This document shows positions 1 to 9,512 of a stretch of DNA of 64,000 bases, piece by piece. The position numbers were made by a program, and so were the translations under genes. The DNA is taken from NCBI GenBank assembly GCA_034440515.1, contig JAWXCF010000049.1, positions 1 through 64,000 of the forward strand, given 5' to 3'. The notes under the pieces are model-generated. The model saw only the letters and a program-made list of their open reading frames with translations, made no database searches and had not been told where the DNA came from. How positions within the stretch are numbered: the stretch's first letter is position 1; every line of letters begins with the position of its first letter. The DNA comes from JAWXCF01 sp034440515 (GTDB taxonomy: Bacteria > Bacteroidota > Bacteroidia > CAILMK01).

Positions 1-90
1 ATCAATGTGGTCCTCAATAATTTGGTATGCCAATCTATTTACTTTGTCCTCTATTTCAGTTTTATTTAAAATTTCTATGGATTGATTCAT
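1..90 (-). CDS. Phosphoribosyltransferase family protein (PyrR/Hpt-like), N-terminus only
   Basis: Only the first 30 codons are present; the gene runs off the left edge. Read on the minus strand from the ATG at 88-90 it begins MNQSIEILNKTEIEDKVNRL and continues with an AYQIIEDH-type helix. This resembles the N-terminus of the type I phosphoribosyltransferases (PyrR/hypoxanthine PRT group) found in Bacteroidota. The catalytic PRPP loop lies outside the window, so substrate and exact family cannot be decided. It is divergent from the L31 gene with about 87 bases between the start codons. The family call is an inference from a short stretch. Confidence 0.5.
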   Translation of the reverse strand, partial: MNQSIEILNKTEIEDKVNRLAYQIIEDHID

Positions 91-134
91 TGACTAAAGA
101 ATTAAAATTCAAATTTATATAATGAAATTATCAT

Positions 135-142
135 TACCTTTG
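135..142 (+). promoter_or_regulatory. Bacteroidota -7 promoter element before the L31 gene
   Basis: The sequence TACCTTTG fits the TAnnTTTG consensus of the primary sigma factor of Bacteroidota and ends 35 bases before the L31 start codon. I do not see a clear -33 TTTG at the usual distance. Confidence 0.6.
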
Positions 143-177
143 CAATCTTAAATTTTCGCTTGGTACCGAAAAAAATT

Positions 178-423
178 ATGAAAGAGAACATACATCCGTC
201 AAATTACAGGTTAGTTATATTTAGAGATATGACAAACAACACAGAGTTTTTAGTAAGAAGCTGTGTAGATAGCAGAGAAACAGCAACTTTCGAAGGTGAA
301 GAGTATCCTTTGTTTAAGTTAGATATTAGCAGCGCATCACACCCTTTCTTTACAGGTAAAAAAGTCTTTGTAGATACTGCAGGTCGTGTTGAGAAATTTA
401 TGAATAAATATAAGAAAAAATAA
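178..423 (+). CDS. rpmE2: Type B 50S ribosomal protein L31
   Basis: An 81-residue ribosomal protein of the large subunit. The sequence starts MKENIHPSNYRLVIFRDM and has the family's conserved SHPFFTGKK segment and the DTAGRVEKF tail. It lacks the zinc-binding cysteine pair of type A L31 (only one Cys is visible), so it is the zinc-independent (C-minus) type. An in-frame TTG lies 18 bases upstream, but the ATG at 178 matches the family N-terminus and I use it. The gene has its own -7 element and is followed by a hairpin terminator, so it is probably transcribed alone. The identification is secure. Confidence 0.96.
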   Translation: MKENIHPSNYRLVIFRDMTNNTEFLVRSCVDSRETATFEGEEYPLFKLDISSASHPFFTGKKVFVDTAGRVEKFMNKYKKK

Positions 424-451
424 ATTCTTATCTCATAATTCTATAAAGTTA

Positions 452-477
452 AAAGCCTCGAGTAATTTCGGGGCTTT
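452..477 (+). terminator. Intrinsic terminator after rpmE2
   Basis: A 10-bp stem, AAAGCCTCGA pairing with TCGGGGCTTT (one G-T pair), has a 6-base loop and is followed by a short T-rich stretch. It separates L31 from the next gene. Confidence 0.75.
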
Positions 478-488
478 CTTAGTTTTAT

Positions 489-1673
489 ATGGCGTCAAAA
501 TTTCTACTTTGGGACGGTAATACCAGATCTACTCTACTACCATTCACTTATTTACGGCCAGTATCAACCATTAGAAATGGGATATTGACAATTCACGAAC
601 GCTATGAAAGGATTCTAGGTGAAGAAGTTGGCTATTTGGCTATTGATTATTTGCAGTCAAAATTCAAAACCCCAAGTGCAGACAGCTACATAGTTATAGA
701 CAGCAGCGCCTTTCCTACTTCAGATTTTTTAACTGCAGTTAATTTATTAACTATAAATGAAGGAATAGTAGATGCCACTACCAACAGGCTAATTGCGGCA
801 CATATATTACAAGCTGATTTAAATGAAGATTTTACCAATAAAATTAATAAACATATTTCATTAGAAATTGAGAATTATTTAGGCGAAAAATGGGACATTT
901 TTAGTCATTTAGACTATGGAATCCGATTTGACTATGCATTATTAACCAGCGGTAGAAACAGTCACGAAATCCATAACTCCAATATTGTCATAGGAAATGA
1001 ATTATTTGTAGAAGAAGGTGCCAAACTATTTGCATCTGTAATTAATACATCAACTGGTCCAGTTTATATAGGTAAAGATGCTGAAATAATGGAAGGCAGT
1101 GTTATTAGAGGTCCATTTGCAATAGGTGAACACAGCGCCCTAAAATTAGGTACTAAAATTTACGGTCCTACAGTATTAGGTCCTGAATGTAAAGTAGGTG
1201 GAGAAGTAAATAATAGTGTATTTACAGCTTATAGTAGTAAGGCGCACGATGGTTTTTTAGGCAACTCAGTAGTGGGAGAATGGTGCAATATTGGTGCAGA
1301 CTCAAATAACAGTAATTTGAAAAATAACTATGAAAATGTTAAACTGTGGTCAATAGAAAATAAAACTTTTGAACAGACTGGATTGCAATTTTGTGGGCTA
1401 TTCTTAGGAGATCATAGTAAATGTGGCATAAATACTATGTTTAATACTGGTACAGTTGTAGGTGTTTCTTCCAACATATTTGGTGCAGGCTTTCCTAGAA
1501 ACTTTATATCATCATTTAGCTGGGGTGGTGCCTCTGGTTTTACAACTTATCAGTTTGATAAAGCCATACAAACTGCCGATAAGGTATTGGCTCGTAGAAA
1601 ATTAAGTCTTTCAGACGAGGACTTAGAGATATTGCAACACGTATTCGAACTATCAAGACAAGAAACTGTATAA
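489..1673 (+). CDS. GlmU-like putative sugar nucleotidyltransferase / acyltransferase with left-handed beta-helix
   Basis: A 394-residue protein of the Bacteroidota 'alternative GlmU' family, which is proposed to make UDP-N-acetylglucosamine in species lacking ordinary GlmU. The N-terminal third begins FLLWDGNTRSTLLPFTYLRP and lacks the usual LAAGxGTRM nucleotide-binding loop. From about residue 160 it shows hexapeptide-type repeats (IGNELFVEEGAKLF, VYIGKDAEIMEGSVIRG, IGEHSALKLG) that form a left-handed beta-helix, as in acyltransferases. It opens an operon: tpiA starts 2 bases after its stop. Domain order and length fit the family; the enzymatic role is known by family only. Confidence 0.82.
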   Translation: MASKFLLWDGNTRSTLLPFTYLRPVSTIRNGILTIHERYERILGEEVGYLAIDYLQSKFKTPSADSYIVIDSSAFPTSDFLTAVNLLTINEGIVDATTNRLIAAHILQADLNEDFTNKINKHISLEIENYLGEKWDIFSHLDYGIRFDYALLTSGRNSHEIHNSNIVIGNELFVEEGAKLFASVINTSTGPVYIGKDAEIMEGSVIRGPFAIGEHSALKLGTKIYGPTVLGPECKVGGEVNNSVFTAYSSKAHDGFLGNSVVGEWCNIGADSNNSNLKNNYENVKLWSIENKTFEQTGLQFCGLFLGDHSKCGINTMFNTGTVVGVSSNIFGAGFPRNFISSFSWGGASGFTTYQFDKAIQTADKVLARRKLSLSDEDLEILQHVFELSRQETV

Positions 1674-1675
1674 CA

Positions 1676-2428
1676 ATGAGAAATAAACTAATAGCAGGAA
1701 ATTGGAAAATGTTTACCAACTTGCAACAAGGTGTGGAATTAGCTACAGACATAGCCAATGGCTCTTGGTCTAATAATGTTGAGGTGATAATTTGCCCTCC
1801 ACTTACCCATTTAGCTGAGGTAAAAAAAGCAGTTAATTCTAAAATTCACATTGGGGCACAAAATATTTATCAGGAAATAGAAGGAGCATATACCGGAGAA
1901 GTAAGTGCAGGAATGGTAGTAAGTGCAGGTGCAGACTATGTTTTAGTTGGCCATAGTGAGCGTAGACAATACTTTAATGAAAACCCTGAATTATTATTAG
2001 CTAAAGTAAAAGCTGCTTTAGCAGTTAGTCTAAAGGTGATATATTGTCTAGGGGAAAGCCTAGAACAACGTGAGTCAGATGAGTATAAAAATGTAATCAC
2101 CAGCCAAATACAAGATATTTTTAACCAAATCAACGGCTCTGAACTAAATGGCATTTCTATAGCATACGAACCAATCTGGGCTATTGGAACAGGAAAAACT
2201 GCCAGTCCAGAACAAGCTCAAGAAGCACACGCCATCATTAGAAATGAACTAGCAAACATATTTAATCAAGGTGAGGCAGATAAAGTTAGAATCCTGTATG
2301 GCGGTAGTATGAAAGCTAATAACGCAGAAGAATTATTAAGCCAGCCAGACATTGATGGTGGCCTAATTGGTGGTGCCAGTTTAAAAGCAGTAGATTTTTT
2401 AGAAATTATTGCTATCGCATCTAAATGA
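1676..2428 (+). CDS. tpiA: Triose-phosphate isomerase
   Basis: This 250-residue TIM-barrel enzyme interconverts dihydroxyacetone phosphate and glyceraldehyde 3-phosphate in glycolysis and gluconeogenesis. The active-site residues are all present: N9 and K11 in AGNWKMF, H93 in VGHSERR and E165 in AYEPIWAIGTG. The phosphate-binding YGGSM and GGLIGGASL loops are also there. The length is normal. It sits 2 bases after the GlmU-like gene and overlaps prmA by 4 bases (ATGA), so translation is probably coupled. Confidence 0.98.
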   Translation: MRNKLIAGNWKMFTNLQQGVELATDIANGSWSNNVEVIICPPLTHLAEVKKAVNSKIHIGAQNIYQEIEGAYTGEVSAGMVVSAGADYVLVGHSERRQYFNENPELLLAKVKAALAVSLKVIYCLGESLEQRESDEYKNVITSQIQDIFNQINGSELNGISIAYEPIWAIGTGKTASPEQAQEAHAIIRNELANIFNQGEADKVRILYGGSMKANNAEELLSQPDIDGGLIGGASLKAVDFLEIIAIASK

Positions 2429-3258
2429 ATTATATAGAGCTGAAAGTTACTGCCCTTTCTTCACATTGGGTTGATATATTAGTTGCTGTATTAGCTGAAT
2501 ATGGTGCAGAAAGTTTTTTAACAGAAGATAAATCTGTAAAAGCTTATTTTCAGAATGCTGCTTATAGTTCTGAAATACCATCACAATTATTAGAGAAGTA
2601 TGAAGAGTATATAAATCCAAAAATAGATGTAATAGAGATACTTCCACAAAATTGGAACAAAATATGGGAAGACAGTATTGAACCATTACCTATAAATAAT
2701 GATATACTGGTTAGAACCAGTTTTCATCAACAAGACGATTCGTATAAGCTGAATTTAATAATTCAACCACAAATGTCATTTGGTACAGGTCACCACCCTA
2801 CTACTTTTCAATTGTTAGAAGAAATTTCTAAGGTTGATTTCCATAGGAAGTCTGTATTTGACTACGGAGCAGGTACAGGTATATTGGCTATTTATGCATC
2901 AATAGCAGGAGCTGAAACTATAATTGGTTGCGACATAGAACCAAATTGTATTGATAATGCCAATGAGAATTGTCAATTAAATTATGTTGACAATGTTACT
3001 TTGTACCTAGGCAACATTGATCAAACTCCCTTTAATGCATACGACATAGTGATAGCCAACATAACCAGAAACATAATAGAGTCAAACTTAGGCGAAATAG
3101 CCAAAAGACTGAAGCCTAAAGGGCAATTGTTTACTAGTGGTTACTTCATTTCCGACCTAAAGCAATTAGAGCTTAGCTGCCAAAAACATAATCTAAACCT
3201 ATACGCTCACAGAGAACAAAACTCTTGGTGTGTAGCTCAATTCATAAAATCTGCTTAA
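2425..3258 (+). CDS. prmA: Ribosomal protein L11 methyltransferase
   Basis: A 277-residue SAM-dependent methyltransferase that trimethylates ribosomal protein L11. Family marks are QPQMSFGTGHHPTT before the SAM-binding domain, motif I as VFDYGAGTGILAIYA, the acidic GCDIEP strand and the ANITRNII catalytic loop. The N-terminal L11-recognition domain (about residues 1-95) is present and divergent, as is common in Bacteroidota. It is translationally coupled to tpiA by a 4-base overlap. The call is firm. Confidence 0.95.
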   Translation: MNYIELKVTALSSHWVDILVAVLAEYGAESFLTEDKSVKAYFQNAAYSSEIPSQLLEKYEEYINPKIDVIEILPQNWNKIWEDSIEPLPINNDILVRTSFHQQDDSYKLNLIIQPQMSFGTGHHPTTFQLLEEISKVDFHRKSVFDYGAGTGILAIYASIAGAETIIGCDIEPNCIDNANENCQLNYVDNVTLYLGNIDQTPFNAYDIVIANITRNIIESNLGEIAKRLKPKGQLFTSGYFISDLKQLELSCQKHNLNLYAHREQNSWCVAQFIKSA

Positions 3259-3271
3259 CTTGATTGAATCT

Positions 3272-6200
3272 ATGAATAAAATTTTATCATTCTTCATATT
3301 AGTATTATTACTCTCTGTAAATAAACTAACTGCGCAAAAGAGAGAATTTACAGATGACGCTAAATTATTTCCTAAAGAACTTAGAGAATTTTTTAAAATT
3401 GACACTAGAAAGGAAACCCAAGACCTATTGGACAATTTTCTGCAAAAGTGGGAGAAAAATGAATTCACTACTGACGAACAAGCTCAAATAATGGATTTTA
3501 GCAACACAATGCTAAGGCAAAGGCTACGAGTTAGTCCAGAATTTACAACTTATATTAAATTTTTATTGACCTATAAGGATAAAAAAATTGACGCTGAGAA
3601 ATTCAAGACCTATCACGAAATAGCTGAACAGCTACTAAATAAAAGTAAGAAAGACTTTATTGAATTTACTCAGACCATTGCCTATTTGTTTGAAGACTTA
3701 GTTTTAACTAAAAGCTCAACCAAAACTTGGAAAATAAGTACTGATGACTATACAATTGAATATCAAAAAGAACCAGTGATTGTAATTAAAAAGACAGATC
3801 TGATTTGCATTACCCGTGGAGATACTTTAGAGATATTTAATACATCTGGAATATATACACCTGGCACTTCTAAGTTCGTAGGTAAGGGCGGTGAAGTCTA
3901 TTGGACTCGTGTTGGATTTACAAAGGAGAAAGCTTATGCAAAGCTTAAAAAACTAACCATTAACTTAGAAAACGCTGACTTTAGCAGTGATAGTGTAGAG
4001 TTTTATTATCCACAAGTATTTAAAAAACCCATATATGGCAAACTTCAAGACAAAGCAACCATACAAGATCAAAAAGAAGATGCCAGCTATCCAAGGTTTT
4101 ACAGCTATCAAAGTTTATTTGAGTTAAAAAATATCTTTAAAAATATTGATTATAGAGGCGGATTTGCATTAGAAGGATCGCAAATATTGGGAACAACAAC
4201 TGATAGCAGCAGATGTGTACTTACTATTAAACAAAATAATAAAGTAATAATGAGAGCCTTGAGTAAGTCTTTCATTATAGATCCTGACAAAATATCTTCT
4301 TCAAAGTCAGCTATTTCAGTTTATTTAGGCACAGACTCAATTTATCACAGTCAAGTAAAGCTAGACTATAGAGAAACTAAAAGAACCATTACCCTAAGTA
4401 GAGACAATGTTGGATTGTACTTAAGTCCGTTCTTTGACAGTTATCATCAACTAGAATACTTACCTAATAATTTAATTTGGAACATAGATAGTAACAATAT
4501 TTACTTAAGAAATATGCTTAGCCCAAGTTTGAAGGTTGAATTTGAAAGTGCTAGTTTCTTTAATATGAATAAATACATCAGTCAACAAGGATTGGTAAGT
4601 TATAACCCATTGAAGAAATTAAGTAAAATGATAGAGGGAACTACTGATAGAGTTATCTCTGAAAAAGAATTAGAAGTAGAATTTCAAAATAAAATTACTT
4701 TCCTTAACAATATGCTATTTATGTTGGCAAATGAAGGATTCATAGTCTATGACATATCTGGACATAACATAATCATTAAAGATAAGTTACTGCATTATGT
4801 AAAGGCTGCTGAAGACAAAGAAGACTTTGACAACATTCGTTTTGAGAGTAATATATCTGCATTACCTAATGGTAAAATAGACCTGGCTAACTATTCACTT
4901 CATCTACAAGGTATTTCTAATATTACAATTAGTGATACACAATCAACCTACATCGTTCCTAAGAATCAACAAGTAATCTTTAAGAAGAATAGAGATGCAG
5001 ATTTTGGTGGGCAAATACATTCAGGAAGATTTGATTTTTATGGCGAGAAGTTCAATTTAAACTATAAATTATTTAAAGTAACGCTGAATAATGTGGATTC
5101 AGTTAAATTCAAGTTTCCAGAATATGACAGTCTAGGTAAATTTAAAAGATTAAGGACTATTCAAACAACTATTCAAAATGCAAATGGATTTCTATATATA
5201 GACGATCCTAATAATAAAAGTGGAAAAAAGAACATTGAGAAATACCCAGTATTTGAGTGTAACAAGGAAAGCTTTGTTTACTATGACAAACCGCAGATAT
5301 TCAACGCAGTATATAATCGGAAAAAGTTTTACTTTAAAATTAATCCATTTATAGTTAATAACTTAGATAAGTTTACGGCAGAGGGGTTGCAGTTCCCTGG
5401 TACATTCTACAGTGCAGATATTATCCCTGTCATAACTAATGCACTAACCATACAAGAAGACTTTAGTCTCGGGTTCAAGACCAATTCACCAGAGCCTGCA
5501 GGATTTAAATTATACAAAGGCAAGGGAATAGGTAAAGGAAAATACTTATTGAGTAATCAAGGCTTTAGATCAGATGGAGTAGTAAACTACCTAACCAGTA
5601 AGACAGAAAGTAAAAATTTCATATTCTTTCCTGATAGTATGAATAGCCCAATCAGCGAGCAATTTATAATACCAGAAGAGAAAAATGGTAAGTATCCGCC
5701 AGTATTGGGTTCTGGTACTATAAATCACTGGATGCCGTATAAAGATAGTATGTATATATATAAAGGGAAAGACCCAATTAGTGTATATGCAGGAAAAATT
5801 GATTTTGCAGGTAGCTTTATATTGACCCCACTAGAGTTGGTAGGAAGTGGTCAAATGGCCTATCAAAACCTTAACATAAAGGCGGAAAAATTTGCATTTC
5901 TACCTAAGAATATAAAAACAAGAGACGGAGATGTAGTAATAAAGTCAAGTTCTACCAGTAGGTCTGCACTAGAGGCACAAAGTGTAAACCTAGACATAAA
6001 CTTACAGACTGACTTTGGAAAGTTTCAAACAAATGAAGACAGCAGCAGAGTCTATCTGCCTAGCAATAAATTTAGCACGACGCTTAATACATTTACTTAT
6101 GACATTAAGTCTAAGCAAGTAGAGTTCAGCAAGGCACCTACCCAAAGTGAAGATGATGCCTATTTTGTATCAGAAAATCCCGACCAGAATAATCTAAAGT

Positions 6201-7675
6201 TTCAGTCAACTAAAGCATCGTACAACATAAATCAAAGCAACATTAAGGCCCAAGGAGTTCCTTTCATATTGATTGCTGATTCCAAAATATTTACACCTAA
6301 TCAGGAAATCAATATAGAGAAGGAAGGAAATATTGGATCAGTAAAGGAGGCAACCATCATAGCAAGTGCAGAAGAAGAGTATCATACTTTCTATAAGGCA
6401 TACGTAACTATTACTGGGCAAAATTCATATTCAGCTTATGCATTCTTAGATTATGTTGACGTAAACAAGAAAAAATGGCCGATTAGCATTACAGACATTC
6501 GTATAAATGAGACAAATAATACTGTTGCCAAGGGAATGATACTAGATAGCAACAAATTCTTCATTAGCCCAGGAATAAAATACACTGGTGCTGTAAATGT
6601 ATTAAGTACACGCAAGAATATGGAGTTTGATGGTTACATTCTTTGCGATTTACAGCAAGTACCTTTAGTAACTAAGCAAGTAAAAATAAAGGAGGTAATA
6701 GACGCAGAAAATGTCGTTATGTCACTTGATAATCCTTTAGGGAATGATGGTCAAGCATTATTTTCTGGCGTATATATTAGCGCAGATAGTAATAAGATTT
6801 ATAACATTTTATTTGGTAAGAAAAAAAGTGCAAATGATAGAGAGGTTTTCTCAACTTCAGGTGTGTTAAAATTTGACCCCGTTAAAAACGAGTTTAGATA
6901 TGGACCAAAAGATAAAGCTGGCGCCCTAAAAATAGAAGATGAAGTAAGAGAGGGCAATCTAATTAAAGTTAATACTAATGACAATTCGTTTTATGCAGAG
7001 GGGTTAATAGACTTGGGTGTAAAGTATCGTCACTTGCCATACACTGTAGCAGGAAATTACCTATTTGACTATAAAACAAATAAAAATAGTATGAATACTG
7101 TCCTCTTATTAGATTTACCTGTAAACAGTGATGTTGCTAAGCAGTGGATAGATAGTATGCAAATAGAAGCTAAAGAATTAGACGATGCAGACATAAACAA
7201 TGAATCTGTATTGACTGCAATATCAATGATTGTAAAAAGCAAGAAAGAGAAAGAAAAAGCATTAGCAGATGTTGCAGCAGGAGTTATTCCAATTACAGGT
7301 GAGTTAGATAAGACTTTAATATTTAGTGACTTAAAATTAACTTGGGTAGATTCCTTAAGTTCATTTATCAGTTTCGATAAAATTAGTTTAGCCAATATAA
7401 AAGGTAGTCAATATAATAAAGTATTAAACGGTGTTATATCATTTAATAAAGGGGAAAAAGATAAAGACCGATTTAGTATGTTGCTTCAACCTAATGAGGG
7501 CAGCTTTACCTTTTGGTCTTACATAGACGGAGATTTTTCACAAATAAGTAGTGACATTACGCTGACTGATAAAATAACCGCTACAGCTAAAAAAACAGAA
7601 AAGTCCAATAAAGGTCTGCGTTTGAAACTGGCAACTATGGATGACGTTTACCTACTTTATATGCATAAGCGATAA
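3272..7675 (+). CDS. Giant secreted protein of unknown function (1467 aa)
   Basis: I do not recognise a characterised family. The ATG at 3272 gives a good signal peptide (hydrophobic residues about 5-17, cleavage near TAQ); an upstream in-frame TTG at 3260 is less likely. The mature protein is rich in beta-strand-forming residues, Asn, Lys and Asp, with long stretches reading like repeated strand-turn modules (for example LANYSLHLQGISNITI, GSGQMAYQNLNIKAEKFAF). It has almost no Cys and no membrane segment, lipobox or T9SS tail. It fits a periplasmic or outer-membrane-associated elongated beta protein. It sits in an operon between prmA and plsY, its stop overlapping the plsY start (TAATG), which hints at an envelope or lipid-related role; that is inference. 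Confidence 0.8.
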   Translation: MNKILSFFILVLLLSVNKLTAQKREFTDDAKLFPKELREFFKIDTRKETQDLLDNFLQKWEKNEFTTDEQAQIMDFSNTMLRQRLRVSPEFTTYIKFLLTYKDKKIDAEKFKTYHEIAEQLLNKSKKDFIEFTQTIAYLFEDLVLTKSSTKTWKISTDDYTIEYQKEPVIVIKKTDLICITRGDTLEIFNTSGIYTPGTSKFVGKGGEVYWTRVGFTKEKAYAKLKKLTINLENADFSSDSVEFYYPQVFKKPIYGKLQDKATIQDQKEDASYPRFYSYQSLFELKNIFKNIDYRGGFALEGSQILGTTTDSSRCVLTIKQNNKVIMRALSKSFIIDPDKISSSKSAISVYLGTDSIYHSQVKLDYRETKRTITLSRDNVGLYLSPFFDSYHQLEYLPNNLIWNIDSNNIYLRNMLSPSLKVEFESASFFNMNKYISQQGLVSYNPLKKLSKMIEGTTDRVISEKELEVEFQNKITFLNNMLFMLANEGFIVYDISGHNIIIKDKLLHYVKAAEDKEDFDNIRFESNISALPNGKIDLANYSLHLQGISNITISDTQSTYIVPKNQQVIFKKNRDADFGGQIHSGRFDFYGEKFNLNYKLFKVTLNNVDSVKFKFPEYDSLGKFKRLRTIQTTIQNANGFLYIDDPNNKSGKKNIEKYPVFECNKESFVYYDKPQIFNAVYNRKKFYFKINPFIVNNLDKFTAEGLQFPGTFYSADIIPVITNALTIQEDFSLGFKTNSPEPAGFKLYKGKGIGKGKYLLSNQGFRSDGVVNYLTSKTESKNFIFFPDSMNSPISEQFIIPEEKNGKYPPVLGSGTINHWMPYKDSMYIYKGKDPISVYAGKIDFAGSFILTPLELVGSGQMAYQNLNIKAEKFAFLPKNIKTRDGDVVIKSSSTSRSALEAQSVNLDINLQTDFGKFQTNEDSSRVYLPSNKFSTTLNTFTYDIKSKQVEFSKAPTQSEDDAYFVSENPDQNNLKFQSTKASYNINQSNIKAQGVPFILIADSKIFTPNQEINIEKEGNIGSVKEATIIASAEEEYHTFYKAYVTITGQNSYSAYAFLDYVDVNKKKWPISITDIRINETNNTVAKGMILDSNKFFISPGIKYTGAVNVLSTRKNMEFDGYILCDLQQVPLVTKQVKIKEVIDAENVVMSLDNPLGNDGQALFSGVYISADSNKIYNILFGKKKSANDREVFSTSGVLKFDPVKNEFRYGPKDKAGALKIEDEVREGNLIKVNTNDNSFYAEGLIDLGVKYRHLPYTVAGNYLFDYKTNKNSMNTVLLLDLPVNSDVAKQWIDSMQIEAKELDDADINNESVLTAISMIVKSKKEKEKALADVAAGVIPITGELDKTLIFSDLKLTWVDSLSSFISFDKISLANIKGSQYNKVLNGVISFNKGEKDKDRFSMLLQPNEGSFTFWSYIDGDFSQISSDITLTDKITATAKKTEKSNKGLRLKLATMDDVYLLYMHKR

Positions 7676-8298
7676 TGGAGGTAAACTACATAGTCATTAG
7701 CCTAGTTTTATTTTGTTTTGCTTTGGGTAGTATTCCCTTTAGCATCATTGTTAGTAAACTGTTTTTTCAAGTTGACTTGCGAACTAAAGGAAGTGGTAAC
7801 CCAGGTGCTACGAATGCACTTAGAAATTTGGGCTGGAAACCAGGTCTTATTATTCTATTATTAGATATGGCTAAAGGATCGGCTGCAATTATTATCAGCA
7901 AATTATTTAATATAGAGGGAATACATCAGATAGATTTTGCTTGTATGTGCGGAATGTCTGCAGTATTGGGGCATATATATTCTCCCTTTCTATATTTTAA
8001 GGGTGGAAAAGGAGTAGCAACATCACTAGGAGTAATAATTTTTTTAGAGCCAGTAATAGCTTTAATAGCTGTTGCAGTGTTTGTAATTATTACCTACTTA
8101 TCTAAATATGTTAGCCTTGCAAGCATTTGCGCATTAGCTATTTTTACTATTTTAATAACATATATCCGATATTCAAACCCAATTGAAGTTATTTTTGCAC
8201 TTATGTTGACTGGATTGGTAGTTTTTAGGCACCAAGCAAACATCATAAGATTGATTAAAGGCGATGAGAGCAAATTGAACTTTAAACAAACTCACTAA
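7675..8298 (+). CDS. plsY: Acyl-phosphate:glycerol-3-phosphate acyltransferase PlsY
   Basis: A 207-residue integral membrane enzyme that transfers an acyl group from acyl-phosphate to glycerol 3-phosphate, the first step of phospholipid synthesis. All three conserved motifs are visible: GSIPFSIIV followed by RTKGSGNPGATNALRNLG, then LGHIYSPFLYFKGGKGVATSLG. It has about five hydrophobic segments. The length is typical. Its start overlaps the stop of the preceding giant secreted protein gene, so the two are co-translated. Confidence 0.96.
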   Translation: MEVNYIVISLVLFCFALGSIPFSIIVSKLFFQVDLRTKGSGNPGATNALRNLGWKPGLIILLLDMAKGSAAIIISKLFNIEGIHQIDFACMCGMSAVLGHIYSPFLYFKGGKGVATSLGVIIFLEPVIALIAVAVFVIITYLSKYVSLASICALAIFTILITYIRYSNPIEVIFALMLTGLVVFRHQANIIRLIKGDESKLNFKQTH

Positions 8299-8317
8299 AT
8301 AGGGATTACAATCGGTA

Positions 8318-9451
8318 ATGGGGATAAAAATGTACAAGATATGGCTAAGCAAGCCACATATGAGTGGTTATGAAAATGCCTATGTAGTTGACGCACTGAC
8401 TAATAACTGGGTGTCACCCTACGGGAATAATATTACTGAGTTTGAAAATGCTTTAATAGAATATTACGGTACTGATGGTATTGCGCTAACTACTACTGGT
8501 ACAGCTGCCATACATCTGTCACTTATATTAAAAGGTATAAGTGTAAATGACGAAGTAATAGTACCTACACTGAATTTTGCAGGTTGCGTAAACCCCATAT
8601 TATATCAAAAGGCAAAACCAATATTTATTGATAGCGATGCCGAAAACTGGAATATTAATGTAGATCTAGTTCGTGAAATAGTAAAAGAAAAGAAAGCCAA
8701 AAACTCAAAGTTAAAAGCTATAATCGGGGTAGATTTATTTGGGATACCCTGCTACATAGACAAACTTAGAGAAATAGCGGATGAGTACGGGTTATACCTA
8801 ATACAAGATGCTGCAGATGCTATAGGTACTAAGTATAAAGGTAAATTAGCAGGTACAACCGGTGATCTTGGCATTGTTTCGTTTAATGGGAATAAGATAA
8901 TTACCACAAGCGGTGGCGGTGCATTAATTTGCAAGACGAGAGAAGAAGCAGATAAAGCCAGATACTATAGTAACCAAGCCAGAAACAATACATTGAACTA
9001 TGAACACGCAGAGGTTGGCTACAACTATATGATGAGCAACATATTAGCAGGTATTGGTTTGGGGCAAATGAGTGTATTAAGCGATAGATTAGGCAGTAGA
9101 AAGAAAATTTATGATAGATACCGTACTGAACTAGAATGTAGTGAACTACAATTTCATACAGACACTGCTGATCAACAACCTAATAACTGGTTAAGTACAT
9201 TAATAGTAAACACTGGCGAAAGCAGTAATGCAACCCGAACCAAATTAACTAGTGCCTTATCTGAATCAGGAATTGAAAGTAGGCCATTTTGGAAACCTAT
9301 GCACCTACAACAAGCTTACTCAAGTTTTGAATATTATGGCAGTAAAGTGGCTGAAAACTTGTTTAATATAGGTTTATGTTTGCCAAGCAGCTCCAGTCTA
9401 ACTGTAGATGAACAAACAGAAGTAATCCAGATTATTAAGCATAGCTTATAA
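8318..9451 (+). CDS. DegT/DnrJ/EryC1/StrS-family PLP-dependent sugar aminotransferase
   Basis: A 377-residue aminotransferase of the nucleotide-sugar type. It probably makes an amino sugar for surface glycans. The PLP-binding Asp is in LIQDAADAIG (D164) and the Schiff-base Lys is in SFNGNKIITTSGGG (K193). The N-terminal PHMSG and NNWVSPYG segments match the branch related to PglE/LegC-like enzymes. A second in-frame ATG at 8330 (MYKIWLSKPHMSG) would also fit the family N-terminus. It lies 19 bases after plsY in the same direction, with no other sugar-modifying genes nearby, so the glycan product cannot be told. Confidence 0.85.
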   Translation: MGIKMYKIWLSKPHMSGYENAYVVDALTNNWVSPYGNNITEFENALIEYYGTDGIALTTTGTAAIHLSLILKGISVNDEVIVPTLNFAGCVNPILYQKAKPIFIDSDAENWNINVDLVREIVKEKKAKNSKLKAIIGVDLFGIPCYIDKLREIADEYGLYLIQDAADAIGTKYKGKLAGTTGDLGIVSFNGNKIITTSGGGALICKTREEADKARYYSNQARNNTLNYEHAEVGYNYMMSNILAGIGLGQMSVLSDRLGSRKKIYDRYRTELECSELQFHTDTADQQPNNWLSTLIVNTGESSNATRTKLTSALSESGIESRPFWKPMHLQQAYSSFEYYGSKVAENLFNIGLCLPSSSSLTVDEQTEVIQIIKHSL

Positions 9452-9499
9452 TAATCACTTATACAGTTCCTGTGTATTCTACCACTACTATTAATACTT

Positions 9500-9507
9500 T
9501 AATTTTG
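9500..9507 (+). promoter_or_regulatory. -7 promoter element directly before the tandem ddl
   Basis: TAATTTTG matches TAnnTTTG and ends only 5 bases before the ATG at 9513. With the usual spacing the transcript would start at or within a base or two of the start codon, implying a leaderless message. Confidence 0.6.
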
Positions 9508-9512
9508 CAGGT

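Noticed and set aside
7069..7395. A 108-codon minus-strand frame with hydrophobic stretches
   Set aside because: It is a shadow of the giant secreted protein gene.
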